In this document: one piece after another, positions 42,396-51,755 of the stretch
How positions within the stretch are numbered: the stretch's first letter is position 1
How the letters are laid out: each line of letters opens with the position of its first letter
Source: Aliivibrio fischeri ATCC 7744 = JCM 18803 = DSM 507
Lineage (GTDB): Bacteria; Pseudomonadota; Gammaproteobacteria; Enterobacterales; Vibrionaceae
DNA length: 64,000 nt
Assembly (NCBI RefSeq): GCF_023983475.1
Contig: NZ_CP092712.1
Location: 248,001-312,000 of the forward strand
Direction of reading: 5' to 3'
Made by a program: the position numbers and the translations under genes
Notes under the pieces: model-generated
The model's input: the letters and a program-made list of their open reading frames with translations, nothing else
Databases searched by the model: none
What the model was told of the DNA's origin: nothing

Positions 42396-43370
42396 CTATT
42401 TTAGTAGGCCGACTTCTTTGTAGTATTTCACTGCACCTGGGTGTAGTGGGATAGAAAGACCTGCTTTAACCATGTCTTCTTTTTTCAACGTTGCAAATGC
42501 AGGGTGTAAACGTTTAAACGTATCAAAGTTTTCAAATACCGCTTTTGCAACACTGTAAGCGACTTCATCTGAAACATCTGATGTAGTTACCATTGTCGCC
42601 GCTACACCAAAGCTATTTACATCACCTGTAGTACCACGGTACATACCTGCTGGCACAGTACTGTATGCATAGTAAGGATTGTCCGCTACGATCTTATCGA
42701 TTTTAGGTCCAGTTGCTGAAACCAGTTTTGCATCACAAGATGTTGTCGCTTCTTTGATTGATCCATTTGGGTGACCAACCATATAGATGAATGCATCAAT
42801 TTTATTATCACAAAGAGCTTGTGAACGTTCAGAACCTTTAAGTTCAGAAGCTAGCTTGAAGCTGTCGTTTGTCCAACCCATCGCATCCATAACAACTCCC
42901 ATGGTTGCACGGTCACCAGAACCTGGGTTACCAATGTTTACACGCTTGCCTTCAAGATCAGCAACATTGTTAATGCCTGAGTCAGTACGAGCTATGATGT
43001 TAAAAGGTTCTGTATGAAGAGAGAACATCGCACGCAGTTTTTTGTAAGGACCTTGAGCTTCAAATTTACTAGTACCGTTATAACCGTGGTATTGCCAATC
43101 TGACTGTACAATACCAAAATCAAGCTCACCTGAGCGGATCGTATTTACGTTGTAGATTGAGCCGCCTGTTGATTCAACAGAACAACGAACATTGTGTTCT
43201 TTACGATCTTTGTTGACTAATTTACAGATTGCACCGCCTGTTGGGTAGTAAACACCTGTTACAGAGCCTGTACCAATAGTTATGAATTCTTGGGCACTCG
43301 CAGTTCCCATACCTGCAGTCATCATTGCCGCAGCTACAGCAGTTGCTTTAATTACATTTTGTAATGCCAT
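42396..43370 (-). CDS. TAXI-family TRAP solute-binding protein
   Basis: A 324-residue periplasmic receptor. The signal peptide runs to about residue 27 (MGTASAQE). Mature sequence FITIGTGSVTGVYYPTGGAI is the hallmark of TRAP-associated extracytoplasmic immunogenic (TAXI) proteins, as are GKRVNIGNPGSGDRATM and GHPNGSIKEATTSCDAK. The ATG at 43368-43370 follows AGGAAGGGAA; an in-frame upstream start at 43406 would add 12 residues before the signal peptide and is rejected. It feeds the fused permease downstream. Confidence 0.93.
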   Translation of the reverse strand: MALQNVIKATAVAAAMMTAGMGTASAQEFITIGTGSVTGVYYPTGGAICKLVNKDRKEHNVRCSVESTGGSIYNVNTIRSGELDFGIVQSDWQYHGYNGTSKFEAQGPYKKLRAMFSLHTEPFNIIARTDSGINNVADLEGKRVNIGNPGSGDRATMGVVMDAMGWTNDSFKLASELKGSERSQALCDNKIDAFIYMVGHPNGSIKEATTSCDAKLVSATGPKIDKIVADNPYYAYSTVPAGMYRGTTGDVNSFGVAATMVTTSDVSDEVAYSVAKAVFENFDTFKRLHPAFATLKKEDMVKAGLSIPLHPGAVKYYKEVGLLK

Positions 43371-43701
43371 GTTATTCCCTTCCTTTATTATTTTGTTTCT
43401 TATCACGCCACCTAATGAAAAGTATAAGATAAAAAACAGTATTTATTCACTTCATCATAAAGTGTTTTAAATTTCCTGTTACAGAAATGGCGTCCGAATG
43501 ATAGCAAATTAACACAAGCAGTTTAAATTGATGTTAAATAAATTCTATCAAAAATGTGAAATAAACAACTATTGATAGAGTTATTTGTTGAAGCTTTTAT
43601 CTAATTTAAGCGGTTTATGGCATGTTTAGTGTGGTTAATGAGAAGTGCAAAAATAGGGGAAAGCACTTTATAAGGGCATAAAGTGCTTAAAATTTTGAGG
43701 A
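43371..43701. other. Spacer between the TAXI receptor and argR
   Basis: This 331-bp AT-rich stretch should carry the TAXI receptor promoter, but I cannot place a convincing -35/-10. At its argR end a perfect 11-bp stem AAGCACTTTAT (43661-43671) / ATAAAGTGCTT (43678-43688) lies just past the argR stop and may end argR transcription, though the T run is poor. No coding potential seen. Confidence 0.5.
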
Positions 43702-44172
43702 TTAAACTGAGTATTCAAATAAGTCACAAACTGAATCAAACAGTTCAGCAACTTCAATATTACGGGTTGGTGTAATAAAGATAGTATCGTCACCTGCGAC
43801 AACACCTAAGATGCCTTCCGCTTTACCTAAAGAGTCAAGTAAGCGAGCAATTAGTTGCGCAGCACCAGGGCCAGTATGAATAACAACTAATGCATTGTTG
43901 TAATCAATATCCATGACAAGTTCACGTAAGGAGCTTGAAACAGTAGGTACACCAAGTTCAACAGGTAGGCAGTAAACCATTTCCATTTTTGCGTTGCGTG
44001 TACGCACTGCGCCAAACTTAGTTAGCATTCGTGATACTTTGGATTGGTTAATATTATCAAAGCCAGATAGACGAAGAGCGTCAACGATTTCACCTTGGGA
44101 GCCAAATCGTTCAGCTTTAAGAATGGCTTTAAACTCTTTAACTAATAGTTCTTGTTTTTCATTATTTCGCAT
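43702..44172 (-). CDS. argR: Arginine repressor ArgR
   Basis: A 156-residue hexameric regulator, the same length as in E. coli. The N-terminal winged helix contains [20 protein letters not shown], ending [14 protein letters not shown]; the C-terminal arginine-binding domain has [16 protein letters not shown] and [14 protein letters not shown]. It represses arginine genes with arginine as corepressor and in E. coli also aids XerC/D at cer. Divergent from mdh, as in E. coli. Confidence 0.97.
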   Translation of the reverse strand: MRNNEKQELLVKEFKAILKAERFGSQGEIVDALRLSGFDNINQSKVSRMLTKFGAVRTRNAKMEMVYCLPVELGVPTVSSSLRELVMDIDYNNALVVIHTGPGAAQLIARLLDSLGKAEGILGVVAGDDTIFITPTRNIEVAELFDSVCDLFEYSV

Positions 44173-44208
44173 ACTGTTTTGATTCTTTTTGCAATAATTC
44201 CTACTATT

Positions 44209-44290
44209 CTCGCATAATTATTTATTTATAACCAAGTCAAAATGGCAAATTTGTGAATAATTACCAGTGATTAATCGGTATCATTGGTAA
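44209..44290. promoter_or_regulatory. argR-mdh divergent control region with hairpin and weak ARG-box candidate
   Basis: GCATAATTATTTA near 44212-44224 matches the ARG-box half-sites at about 7 of 10 fixed positions, near the argR start; argR is autoregulated in E. coli. A 10-bp stem TTACCAGTGA (44261-44270) / TCATTGGTAA (44281-44290), with one G-T pair, lies on the mdh side. The 273-bp spacer holds no other clear site. Confidence 0.35.
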
Positions 44291-44445
44291 CGAATTTGTA
44301 GCACGGATCAGATGTCATTGCGTAAGGTCGCAAAGCGAGGAAAACTTCGTTGAATTTCCATTGTCCTTACTATAACGTCAGATTCAGTCTGAAAGTAAAA
44401 TCTTTAAATAATAACAATATTCCTACCATATCAAGGAGAACGAAC

Positions 44446-45381
44446 ATGAAAGTAGCTGTTATTGGTGCCGCTGGCGGCATTGGACAAGCGTTAGCATTAC
44501 TTCTTAAGAACCGTTTACCAGCAGGATCAGATCTTGCTCTGTATGATATTGCCCCTGTAACTCCGGGTGTAGCAGCAGATCTAAGCCACATCCCAACACC
44601 AGTATCAATCAAAGGATATTGTGGAGAGGATCCAACTCCAGCACTAGAAGGTGCCGATGTTGTACTTATTTCAGCTGGCGTAGCTCGTAAACCAGGAATG
44701 GATCGTTCTGATCTTTTTAATATCAATGCCGGTATTGTTAAATCGTTAACTGAAAAGATTGCGGTAACTTGTCCAAAAGCATGTATTGGTATTATTACGA
44801 ACCCAGTAAATACAACGGTAGCGATTGCTGCGGAAGTACTTAAAAAAGCTGGTGTGTATGATAAAAATAAATTATTCGGTGTAACTACACTGGATGTGAT
44901 CCGTTCAGAAACGTTTGTAGCTGAGTTGAAAGATAAAGATCCAGGCGAGATCCGTGTGCCTGTTATTGGTGGTCATTCAGGTGTAACGATTCTACCTTTA
45001 TTATCTCAAGTTCAAGGTGTTGAGTTTACTGCTGAAGAAGTGGCTGCGCTGACTCCTCGTATCCAAAATGCGGGAACAGAAGTGGTTGAAGCTAAAGCTG
45101 GTGGCGGCTCTGCAACACTATCTATGGGTCAAGCGGCATGTCGTTTTGGTTTGTCACTAGTAAAAGCATTAAGTGGCGGGCAAGGTGTTGTTGAATGTGC
45201 TTATGTAGAAGGTAACGGTGAACATGCTCGTTTCTTCGCGCAACCAATTCTACTTGGTAAAAATGGGGTTGAAGAAATTCAATCTTATGGTGAGCTAAGT
45301 GCATTTGAACAAGAAGCACTAGAAAGTATGCTAGATACGCTAAGAGGCGATATCAAAATTGGCGAAGAGTTTGTTCAATAA
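44446..45381 (+). CDS. mdh: Malate dehydrogenase
   Basis: A 311-residue NAD-dependent enzyme of the TCA cycle, interconverting malate and oxaloacetate. The NAD loop [15 protein letters not shown] is near residue 7, the substrate Arg pair is in [13 protein letters not shown] near 80-92, and the catalytic His in [11 protein letters not shown] near 177. The ATG at 44446 follows AAGGAG (44433-44438); the frame is open upstream to 44350 but those 32 residues are not family-like. Confidence 0.98.
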   Translation: MKVAVIGAAGGIGQALALLLKNRLPAGSDLALYDIAPVTPGVAADLSHIPTPVSIKGYCGEDPTPALEGADVVLISAGVARKPGMDRSDLFNINAGIVKSLTEKIAVTCPKACIGIITNPVNTTVAIAAEVLKKAGVYDKNKLFGVTTLDVIRSETFVAELKDKDPGEIRVPVIGGHSGVTILPLLSQVQGVEFTAEEVAALTPRIQNAGTEVVEAKAGGGSATLSMGQAACRFGLSLVKALSGGQGVVECAYVEGNGEHARFFAQPILLGKNGVEEIQSYGELSAFEQEALESMLDTLRGDIKIGEEFVQ

Positions 45382-45403
45382 ATACTAGATATTAATTGAA
45401 AGA

Positions 45404-45440
45404 GAAAGGGGCAGATAGTTTAACTATCCTGCCCCTTTTT
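45404..45440. terminator. Terminator of mdh, possibly shared with ispB
   Basis: GGGGCAG (45408-45414) pairs with CTGCCCC (45429-45435), extended by ATAG / CTAT with a bulged C; five T follow. The reverse strand has a weaker T-rich tail toward ispB. Confidence 0.88.
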
Positions 45441-45460
45441 ATGTTTGAAAAAATTGAGGA

Positions 45461-46432
45461 TTATTTGCTACGTTTAACGGCTAAGTGCGCTAATGCTTTC
45501 AGTGCTTCTTTATAATCTGATTCAGGGAGAATGGCTAATTCAGCAATCGCTTTATCAGCTTCTTCATCTGCTTTTTGTTTTGTGTACTCTAAAGAGCCAA
45601 CTTCTTTCATACAAGCAAGGATTGGCTCTAGTTTATCTAAACCATTACCATTTTCTATTGCTTCACGGATCATTGCGTTTTGTTCTTTATTTCCGTGCAT
45701 CATGGCATGTAATAGAGGCAGTGTTGGTTTACCTTCTGCAAGGTCATCGCCTACATTTTTACCCATGTCTTCACCATCAGAGGTGTAATCCATGACATCA
45801 TCAATCAGTTGGAAGGCGGTACCTAAATACTTTCCGTAATTTTGTAATGCCGTTTCAATTTCTTGTGGGGCATCGTTTAGGATCGCACCGATCTGCGTTG
45901 CAGCTTCAAATAAACGAGCTGTTTTAGAGTAGATCACTTGCATATAACTTTCTTCAGTCGTATTAGGATCGTTACAGTTCATTAATTGAAGGACTTCACC
46001 TTCGGCGATCACATTTACAGCTTCACTCATTAAACTAAGGATCTTTATGGATCCTAAGCTAGTCATCATTTGGAAAGAGCGGGTATAGATGAAATCACCT
46101 ACAAGCACACTTGCTGCATTTCCGAACTCGGCATTTGCCGTTGCTTTACCGCGGCGCATGTCTGATTCATCAACAACATCATCGTGCAATAGGGTCGCAG
46201 TATGAATAAATTCAATAAAAGCAGCTGCCATTGTATGGTCTTTGCCTTCGTATCCAAGAGCTTTAGCAGATAAAATGGCAAGAACAGGGCGTAGACGTTT
46301 ACCACCGCCACTTACAATGTAAAAACCAAGTTGGTTGATTAGCGCAACATCTGAGTTGAGTTGAGCTAAGATGGTCTCATTGACGATTGCCATGTCATCA
46401 GCCGTTAGGGCTTGAATAGCTTTAAAATCCAT
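45461..46432 (-). CDS. ispB: Octaprenyl diphosphate synthase
   Basis: A 323-residue trans-prenyltransferase that makes the C40 side chain of ubiquinone. The first aspartate-rich motif is LLHDDVVDESD near residue 81 and the second LIDDVMDYTSD near 209. The length matches E. coli IspB (323). It diverges from rplU-rpmA, as in E. coli. Chain length (C40) is inferred from orthology. Confidence 0.96.
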   Translation of the reverse strand: MDFKAIQALTADDMAIVNETILAQLNSDVALINQLGFYIVSGGGKRLRPVLAILSAKALGYEGKDHTMAAAFIEFIHTATLLHDDVVDESDMRRGKATANAEFGNAASVLVGDFIYTRSFQMMTSLGSIKILSLMSEAVNVIAEGEVLQLMNCNDPNTTEESYMQVIYSKTARLFEAATQIGAILNDAPQEIETALQNYGKYLGTAFQLIDDVMDYTSDGEDMGKNVGDDLAEGKPTLPLLHAMMHGNKEQNAMIREAIENGNGLDKLEPILACMKEVGSLEYTKQKADEEADKAIAELAILPESDYKEALKALAHLAVKRSK

Positions 46433-46592
46433 TATTCTTCCAGCAAGGTTAGGGCCTAAATCAGGCTAAATTATAATAAGTGATTAACTAAATAATACAC
46501 TAAAATGGGCCTAGCAATACAGTCGAAAATTGTCTCCTTATAGCTTAATGAGCATGTCGGCGATCTTTTCATCATTTTTCTTCATTTTTGGG

Positions 46593-46621
46593 TTGTCAGA
46601 TTGAAATGATTCGCGTAGAAT
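46593..46621 (+). promoter_or_regulatory. Promoter of rplU-rpmA
   Basis: TTGTCA at 46593-46598, a 17-bp spacer and TAGAAT at 46616-46621. The -10 is identical to that of the str operon. It leaves a leader of about 80 bases before rplU, in a 276-bp spacer that also serves ispB. Confidence 0.75.
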
Positions 46622-46708
46622 CCACGCCCTATTGATGACAAGTTTAACGCACACCAAAATTGTTGAGTAAACAAAATATATGGTAGTGCGGAAGTAGCGG
46701 AGTAAAAT

Positions 46709-47020
46709 ATGTACGCTGTTTTCCAATCTGGTGGTAAACAACACCGTGTAAGCGAAGGTCAAACTCTTCGTTTGGAAAAATTAGACGTTGAGACTGGCGC
46801 AACAGTTGAGTTCGACAACGTTCTTATGATTGCTAACGGTGAAGAAATCACTGTTGGTGCACCTCTAGTAGCTGGCGGTAAAGTAACTGCGGAAGTAGTT
46901 CAGCACGGTCGTGGCGATAAAGTTAAAATCGTTAAGTTCCGTCGTCGTAAGCATTCTCGTAAGCAACAGGGCCACCGTCAATGGTTCACTGAAGTCAAAA
47001 TTACTGGCATCAGCGCTTAA
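46709..47020 (+). CDS. rplU: 50S ribosomal protein L21
   Basis: A 103-residue 23S-binding protein. It begins [20 protein letters not shown] and has the basic block [19 protein letters not shown]. Operon with rpmA, 17 bp downstream. Confidence 0.97.
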   Translation: MYAVFQSGGKQHRVSEGQTLRLEKLDVETGATVEFDNVLMIANGEEITVGAPLVAGGKVTAEVVQHGRGDKVKIVKFRRRKHSRKQQGHRQWFTEVKITGISA

Positions 47021-47037
47021 TCTAAGGAGAATAACAA

Positions 47038-47295
47038 ATGGCACATAAAAAAGCTGGCGGTTCTACACGTAACGGCCGTGATTCAGAAAGTAAACGTCTT
47101 GGTGTTAAGCGTTTCGGTGGCGAATCTGTTCTTGCAGGTAACATCATCGTTCGTCAACGTGGTACTAAATTCCACGCTGGTACTAACGTAGGCATCGGTA
47201 AAGACCACACTCTTTTCGCTCTATCTGAAGGTAAAGTGAAATTTGAAGTTAAAGGTCCTAAAAACCGTAAATTCGTTTCTATCGAAGCTGAATAA
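47038..47295 (+). CDS. rpmA: 50S ribosomal protein L27
   Basis: An 85-residue protein whose N-terminus ([20 protein letters not shown]) reaches the peptidyl transferase centre. As in E. coli there is no cleavable extension before the Ala-His-Lys start. A terminator follows 21 bp later. Confidence 0.97.
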   Translation: MAHKKAGGSTRNGRDSESKRLGVKRFGGESVLAGNIIVRQRGTKFHAGTNVGIGKDHTLFALSEGKVKFEVKGPKNRKFVSIEAE

Positions 47296-47316
47296 TAACT
47301 TTTTAAGTTAATTCTA

Positions 47317-47345
47317 AAGCCCTGCCAATTGGCGGGGCTTTTTAT
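47317..47345 (+). terminator. Terminator of rplU-rpmA
   Basis: A 10-bp stem AAGCCCTGCC (47317-47326) / GGCGGGGCTT (47331-47340) with one T-G pair and an AATT loop, followed by a T run. Confidence 0.92.
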
Positions 47346-47351
47346 TTATGG

Positions 47352-47407
47352 ATAGTCACCAGTTAAACACTCTTCATCTATAATAAGAGTACTTAACTAG
47401 TGACTAT
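47352..47407. repeat. 56-bp palindrome upstream of obgE
   Basis: Three successive paired blocks: ATAGTCAC / GTGACTAT (outer 8 bp), AGTTAA / TTAACT, and ACTCTT / AAGAGT, separated by a single C-A mismatch and a symmetrical AC/AC internal loop, around a 10-base loop. It lies just past the rpmA terminator, 124 bp before obgE. No T run follows, so it is not a terminator. Confidence 0.85.
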
Positions 47408-47498
47408 ATTAATATATACGTAGCGTAAAGATCATTGACGATCCAATCTTAAGGTCTCATTCTGGTCTACAGTAAATGAAGCCGTACTTAATTAATAA

Positions 47499-48704
<1,206 letters not shown>

Positions 48705-48737
48705 TTTGTTTTGCTCTCATTGCAGATAATAATGATA

Positions 48738-48768
48738 AAAAACCGCACTTGTTGCGGTTTTTTTTATT
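48738..48768 (+). terminator. Terminator of obgE
   Basis: A-tract, stem AACCGCA (48741-48747) / TGCGGTT (48753-48759), and at least seven T. Confidence 0.92.
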
Positions 48769-48836
48769 TAAATCATTAAACACTGAGTTGAAAAGATTAG
48801 AATAGATTTTTATTTAACGAATCATTGCGAATAAAC

Positions 48837-49607
48837 ATGGATGAGAAGCAAAGAGAAATATCCCGCTTAGTAGCAAAAGCAGGACAAATGTTATTACAAC
48901 ATGGGGCTGAAAGCAGTTTAGTCTCTGATGTTAGCCGACGCTTAGGGATTGCTGTAGGGGCGGATGATGTTGAAGTATCTTTATCAGCGAGTTCATTAGT
49001 TATTACAACGGTGATTAATGAACGTTGTATGACAACGACCCGTAGGGCGCCTGATCGTGGAATCAATATGCGAGCCGTTACAGAGATCCAAAGGATCTGC
49101 ATCATGTCAGAGAAAGGATTGCTTGATAGACACGATGCAACAGTAAAATTAGAAAAAGTGAGCCCAGAAAGATACAACCGTTGGTTAGTTGTGGTTATGA
49201 TTGGTTTATCTTGTGCTAGTTTTAGTCGCCTAGCTGGTGGGGATTGGGCAGTCTTTCTCGTTACTTTTATTGCTTCTGCTTTAGGTATGATTGTTCGCCA
49301 AGAAATTGGGCACAGGAATTTTAATCCATTATTAAACTTCGGCGTTACTGCCTTCGTTACCACTCTTATTTCTTCTCAAGCCGTTATCTACCATATTGGT
49401 AATACTCCTTTTTTAGCAATGGCTTCTTCTGTTCTGATGTTGGTTCCCGGATTCCCATTAATTAATGCCGTTGCTGATATGGTTAAAGGCTATGTCAATA
49501 TGGGAACGGCTCGCTGGACGTTTGCGACCTTACTTACCTTGGCAACCAGTATTGGTATTGTTGGTGCGATGAATTTGGTTGGAGCGTGGGGGTGGTTAAA
49601 TGGATAG
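48837..49607 (+). CDS. ThrE/YjjP-like threonine/serine exporter, large half
   Basis: A 256-residue inner-membrane protein of the DUF1212 (YjjP) family. The first ~110 residues form the cytosolic domain (LLQHGAESSLVSDVSRRLGI); about five membrane segments follow, with LMLVPGFPLINAVADMVKGY. In the family, YjjP and YjjB together form an exporter; ThrE of Corynebacterium fuses both. In E. coli YjjPB is linked to succinate export, so the substrate here is open. ATG at 48837 chosen; it overlaps the next gene by 8 bp. Confidence 0.88.
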   Translation: MDEKQREISRLVAKAGQMLLQHGAESSLVSDVSRRLGIAVGADDVEVSLSASSLVITTVINERCMTTTRRAPDRGINMRAVTEIQRICIMSEKGLLDRHDATVKLEKVSPERYNRWLVVVMIGLSCASFSRLAGGDWAVFLVTFIASALGMIVRQEIGHRNFNPLLNFGVTAFVTTLISSQAVIYHIGNTPFLAMASSVLMLVPGFPLINAVADMVKGYVNMGTARWTFATLLTLATSIGIVGAMNLVGAWGWLNG

Positions 49608-50091
49608 TTTGTCTTTAAGTAGTGGATTGGCGTTATTTATCGCATTATTAAATGATATGTTTTTTGCCATGATCCCTGCGGTTGGTTTTGCTTTGGTATT
49701 TAATGTGCCTGTTAAAGCATTAAAATATTGCGCGATCGGTGGTGCGATTGGGCATGGTAGTCGTTTTTTATTATTGCACTTTGGTGTGCCATTGGAGTGG
49801 GCGACGTTATGTGCTGCCACAACCGTCGGTATGATTGGTGTTCATTGGTCACACCGATTTTTAGCGCACCCAAAAGTATTTACAGTTGCAGCATTAATTC
49901 CAATGGTACCCGGTGTTTTTGCTTTTAAAGCCATGATTGCTGTTGTTGAAATTAATCACCTTGGGTATTCCCCTGAATTATGGGCAATGATGATTGATAA
50001 TTTAATTAAGACCTTATTTACGGTTGCCGCATTGGCAATTGGCCTTGCTATGCCCGGGTTACTGTTTTACCGTAGAAAGTCGATTGTTTAA
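49600..50091 (+). CDS. YjjB-like exporter, small half (DUF3815)
   Basis: A 163-residue, almost entirely hydrophobic protein with about four or five membrane segments. LIPMVPGVFAFKAMIAVVEI is the family signature. It overlaps the preceding gene by 8 bp and lies 22 bp before folA, so the pair is co-translated and probably acts as a heteromeric exporter. Confidence 0.88.
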   Translation: MDSLSLSSGLALFIALLNDMFFAMIPAVGFALVFNVPVKALKYCAIGGAIGHGSRFLLLHFGVPLEWATLCAATTVGMIGVHWSHRFLAHPKVFTVAALIPMVPGVFAFKAMIAVVEINHLGYSPELWAMMIDNLIKTLFTVAALAIGLAMPGLLFYRRKSIV

Positions 50092-50113
50092 GTATAGTGA
50101 TTAAGGAATAACT

Positions 50114-50593
50114 GTGAAAATTAGCATGATAGCCGCAATGGCAAAGAATCGTATTATTGGTATTGATAATCAGATGCCATGGCATTTGCCCGCTGATTTC
50201 GCTTGGTTTAAAAAATGCACTATGGGTAAACCTATTGTCATGGGACGTAAGACTTATGAGTCGATTGGTCGTCCATTGCCGGGTCGATTGAATATCGTAT
50301 TAAGCCGCGATGTCAACTTACAAATAGACGGAGTGACTTGCGTTACTTCTATTGAAGAGGCTAAACAAGCCGCTGGTGATATTGAAGAGCTGATGATTAT
50401 TGGTGGTGGTTCAATTTATCAAGCGTGTCTTTCTGATGCGGATAAGCTGTATCTGACTTTTATTGACGCTGACATTAAGGGCGATACTCAATTCCCTGAT
50501 TGGGGTGAGGGTTGGGATCAGACTCATTCTGAAACGTATTCGAAAGATGAAAAGAATCAGTATGATATGGAGTTTGTGGTTCTTGAAAGGTAA
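50114..50593 (+). CDS. folA: Dihydrofolate reductase type I
   Basis: A 159-residue enzyme reducing dihydrofolate with NADPH; target of trimethoprim. The N-terminal SMIAAMAKNRIIGIDNQMPW and the Asp of LPADFAWFKK (catalytic acid position about 27) are intact, and GRKTYESIGRPLPGR binds NADPH. The GTG start at 50114 follows AAGGAA. The length equals E. coli FolA (159). The gene ends at a composite repeat. Confidence 0.97.
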   Translation: MKISMIAAMAKNRIIGIDNQMPWHLPADFAWFKKCTMGKPIVMGRKTYESIGRPLPGRLNIVLSRDVNLQIDGVTCVTSIEEAKQAAGDIEELMIIGGGSIYQACLSDADKLYLTFIDADIKGDTQFPDWGEGWDQTHSETYSKDEKNQYDMEFVVLER

Positions 50594-50599
50594 GAGGCT

Positions 50600-50876
50600 A
50601 CACGCTGCGCTAACTAGAGACTAGAGACTAGAGACTAGAGACTAGAGACTAGAGACTAGAGACTATAAGAGCGTGTATAAGTAGCATTGTGATAAATTAG
50701 GTTTCAGGACGCTGCGCTTGCAGGGTTCAGGTTTACTCGCTTTTGATTTTCCTGAAACCTGAAACCTGAAACCTCGTTCTTTGCTCTTATAGTCTCTAGT
50801 CAGCGAAGCGCATAGCTCCTAGTCTCTGATCTTCCTCGTCCTTCGAGCGTAGCGTCCTCGCATCTCGTTACTGCTC
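50600..50876. repeat. Composite repeat element between folA and apaH
   Basis: It contains, in order: an end CGCTGCGCTAACTAGAGACT (50603-50622) matched by its inverted copy at 50791-50810 (18 of 20); seven perfect ACTAGAG heptamers (50613-50661) plus four bases; a 17-bp perfect inverted repeat 50655-50671 / 50784-50800; AGGTTTCAGG (50699-50708) facing three overlapping CCTGAAACCT (50751-50774), a second heptamer array (CCTGAAA); and a right segment 50830-50876 that matches 5289-5335 at 37 of 47. The last part includes the apaH stop and its two last codons. Confidence 0.85.
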
Positions 50877-51683
50877 TATCGCCTTCTGCGTAAAATATTT
50901 CCCATCATCAATACGATACATCGTCATATATTCGCCCCATACACAGCCTGTATCGAGCGCTATTACGTTATTTCCTTCATGACCCATCAATGCCGCCCAA
51001 TGACCAAAAATCACTTTGTGAGAAAGGGGAAGACGATTTTCTAATTCAAACCAAGGCACGAGCTCATCACTATTAATATCTTTAGGAGGTAGCTTGCATT
51101 CCATATCCAAGCGTCCATCTAAGTGACAAAAACGCATGCGAGTAAAGGCATTAATGATATAACGATAACGCTCTATACCTGATAATGTTACATCCCATGT
51201 ATCAGGGTGGTTTTCATACATGTTTTCGAGTAACCAAACCCATCTATCAGACAGTAATACGGATTCAACTTCACGAGCGCATTTTATTGCCGTTGGCATA
51301 TCCCATTGAGGCGAAATGCCTGCGTGAGTCATTACGATGTCATATTCAGAATGAACAGCTAGCAATGGTTGATGGCGCAACCAAGTAAGCAGTTCTTCAC
51401 TGTCTGGTGCGGTAAAAATAGGAGCGGTTTTGTCTTTTTCTTTAACGCGTGAAATGCCTTGAGATACAGCAAGTAGGTGGAGATCGTGGTTACCCAGAAT
51501 CGTGATGGCAGCGTTACCTAATGATTTTACAAAGCGTAAGGTCTCTAATGATTTAGGTCCTCTTGCAACCAAATCTCCAGTTAACCAAAGTTGATCTTTT
51601 TCTCGATTAAACTCAACGCGTTCTAATAATAAAAGCAGTTCATCTAAACAGCCTTGAATATCACCAACAAAGTAAGTTGCCAT
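50868..51683 (-). CDS. apaH: Diadenosine tetraphosphatase ApaH
   Basis: A 271-residue metallophosphatase that splits Ap4A to two ADP and removes NpnN RNA caps in E. coli. Metal-site motifs VGDIQGCLDEL near residue 5, TGDLVARGP near 35 and GNHDLHL near 64 are intact. The last codons (GAG CAG TAA) fall in the composite repeat. Unlike E. coli there is no apaG upstream: only 72 bp, with a terminator, separate it from rsmA. Confidence 0.95.
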   Translation of the reverse strand: MATYFVGDIQGCLDELLLLLERVEFNREKDQLWLTGDLVARGPKSLETLRFVKSLGNAAITILGNHDLHLLAVSQGISRVKEKDKTAPIFTAPDSEELLTWLRHQPLLAVHSEYDIVMTHAGISPQWDMPTAIKCAREVESVLLSDRWVWLLENMYENHPDTWDVTLSGIERYRYIINAFTRMRFCHLDGRLDMECKLPPKDINSDELVPWFELENRLPLSHKVIFGHWAALMGHEGNNVIALDTGCVWGEYMTMYRIDDGKYFTQKAIEQ

Positions 51684-51710
51684 GCCATTCTCTCAAAATA
51701 TGATAAATAT

Positions 51711-51735
51711 AAAAAAGGTGACCATAAGGTCACCT
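51711..51735 (-). terminator. Terminator of rsmA, before apaH
   Basis: On the minus strand AGGTGACC (51735-51728) pairs with GGTCACCT (51723-51716) around a four-base loop and is followed by six T. It separates the surA-pdxA-rsmA transcript from apaH. Confidence 0.9.
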
Positions 51736-51755
51736 CAATTGAAATCAGTTAATGC

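Noticed and set aside
45493-45795. 100-codon + strand frame
   Set aside because: Entirely antisense to ispB, which has both aspartate-rich motifs.
50613-50665. Possible CRISPR array (regular short repeats)
   Set aside because: The units are 7 bp, directly adjacent and without spacers, and no cas genes are near. It is a simple tandem array.
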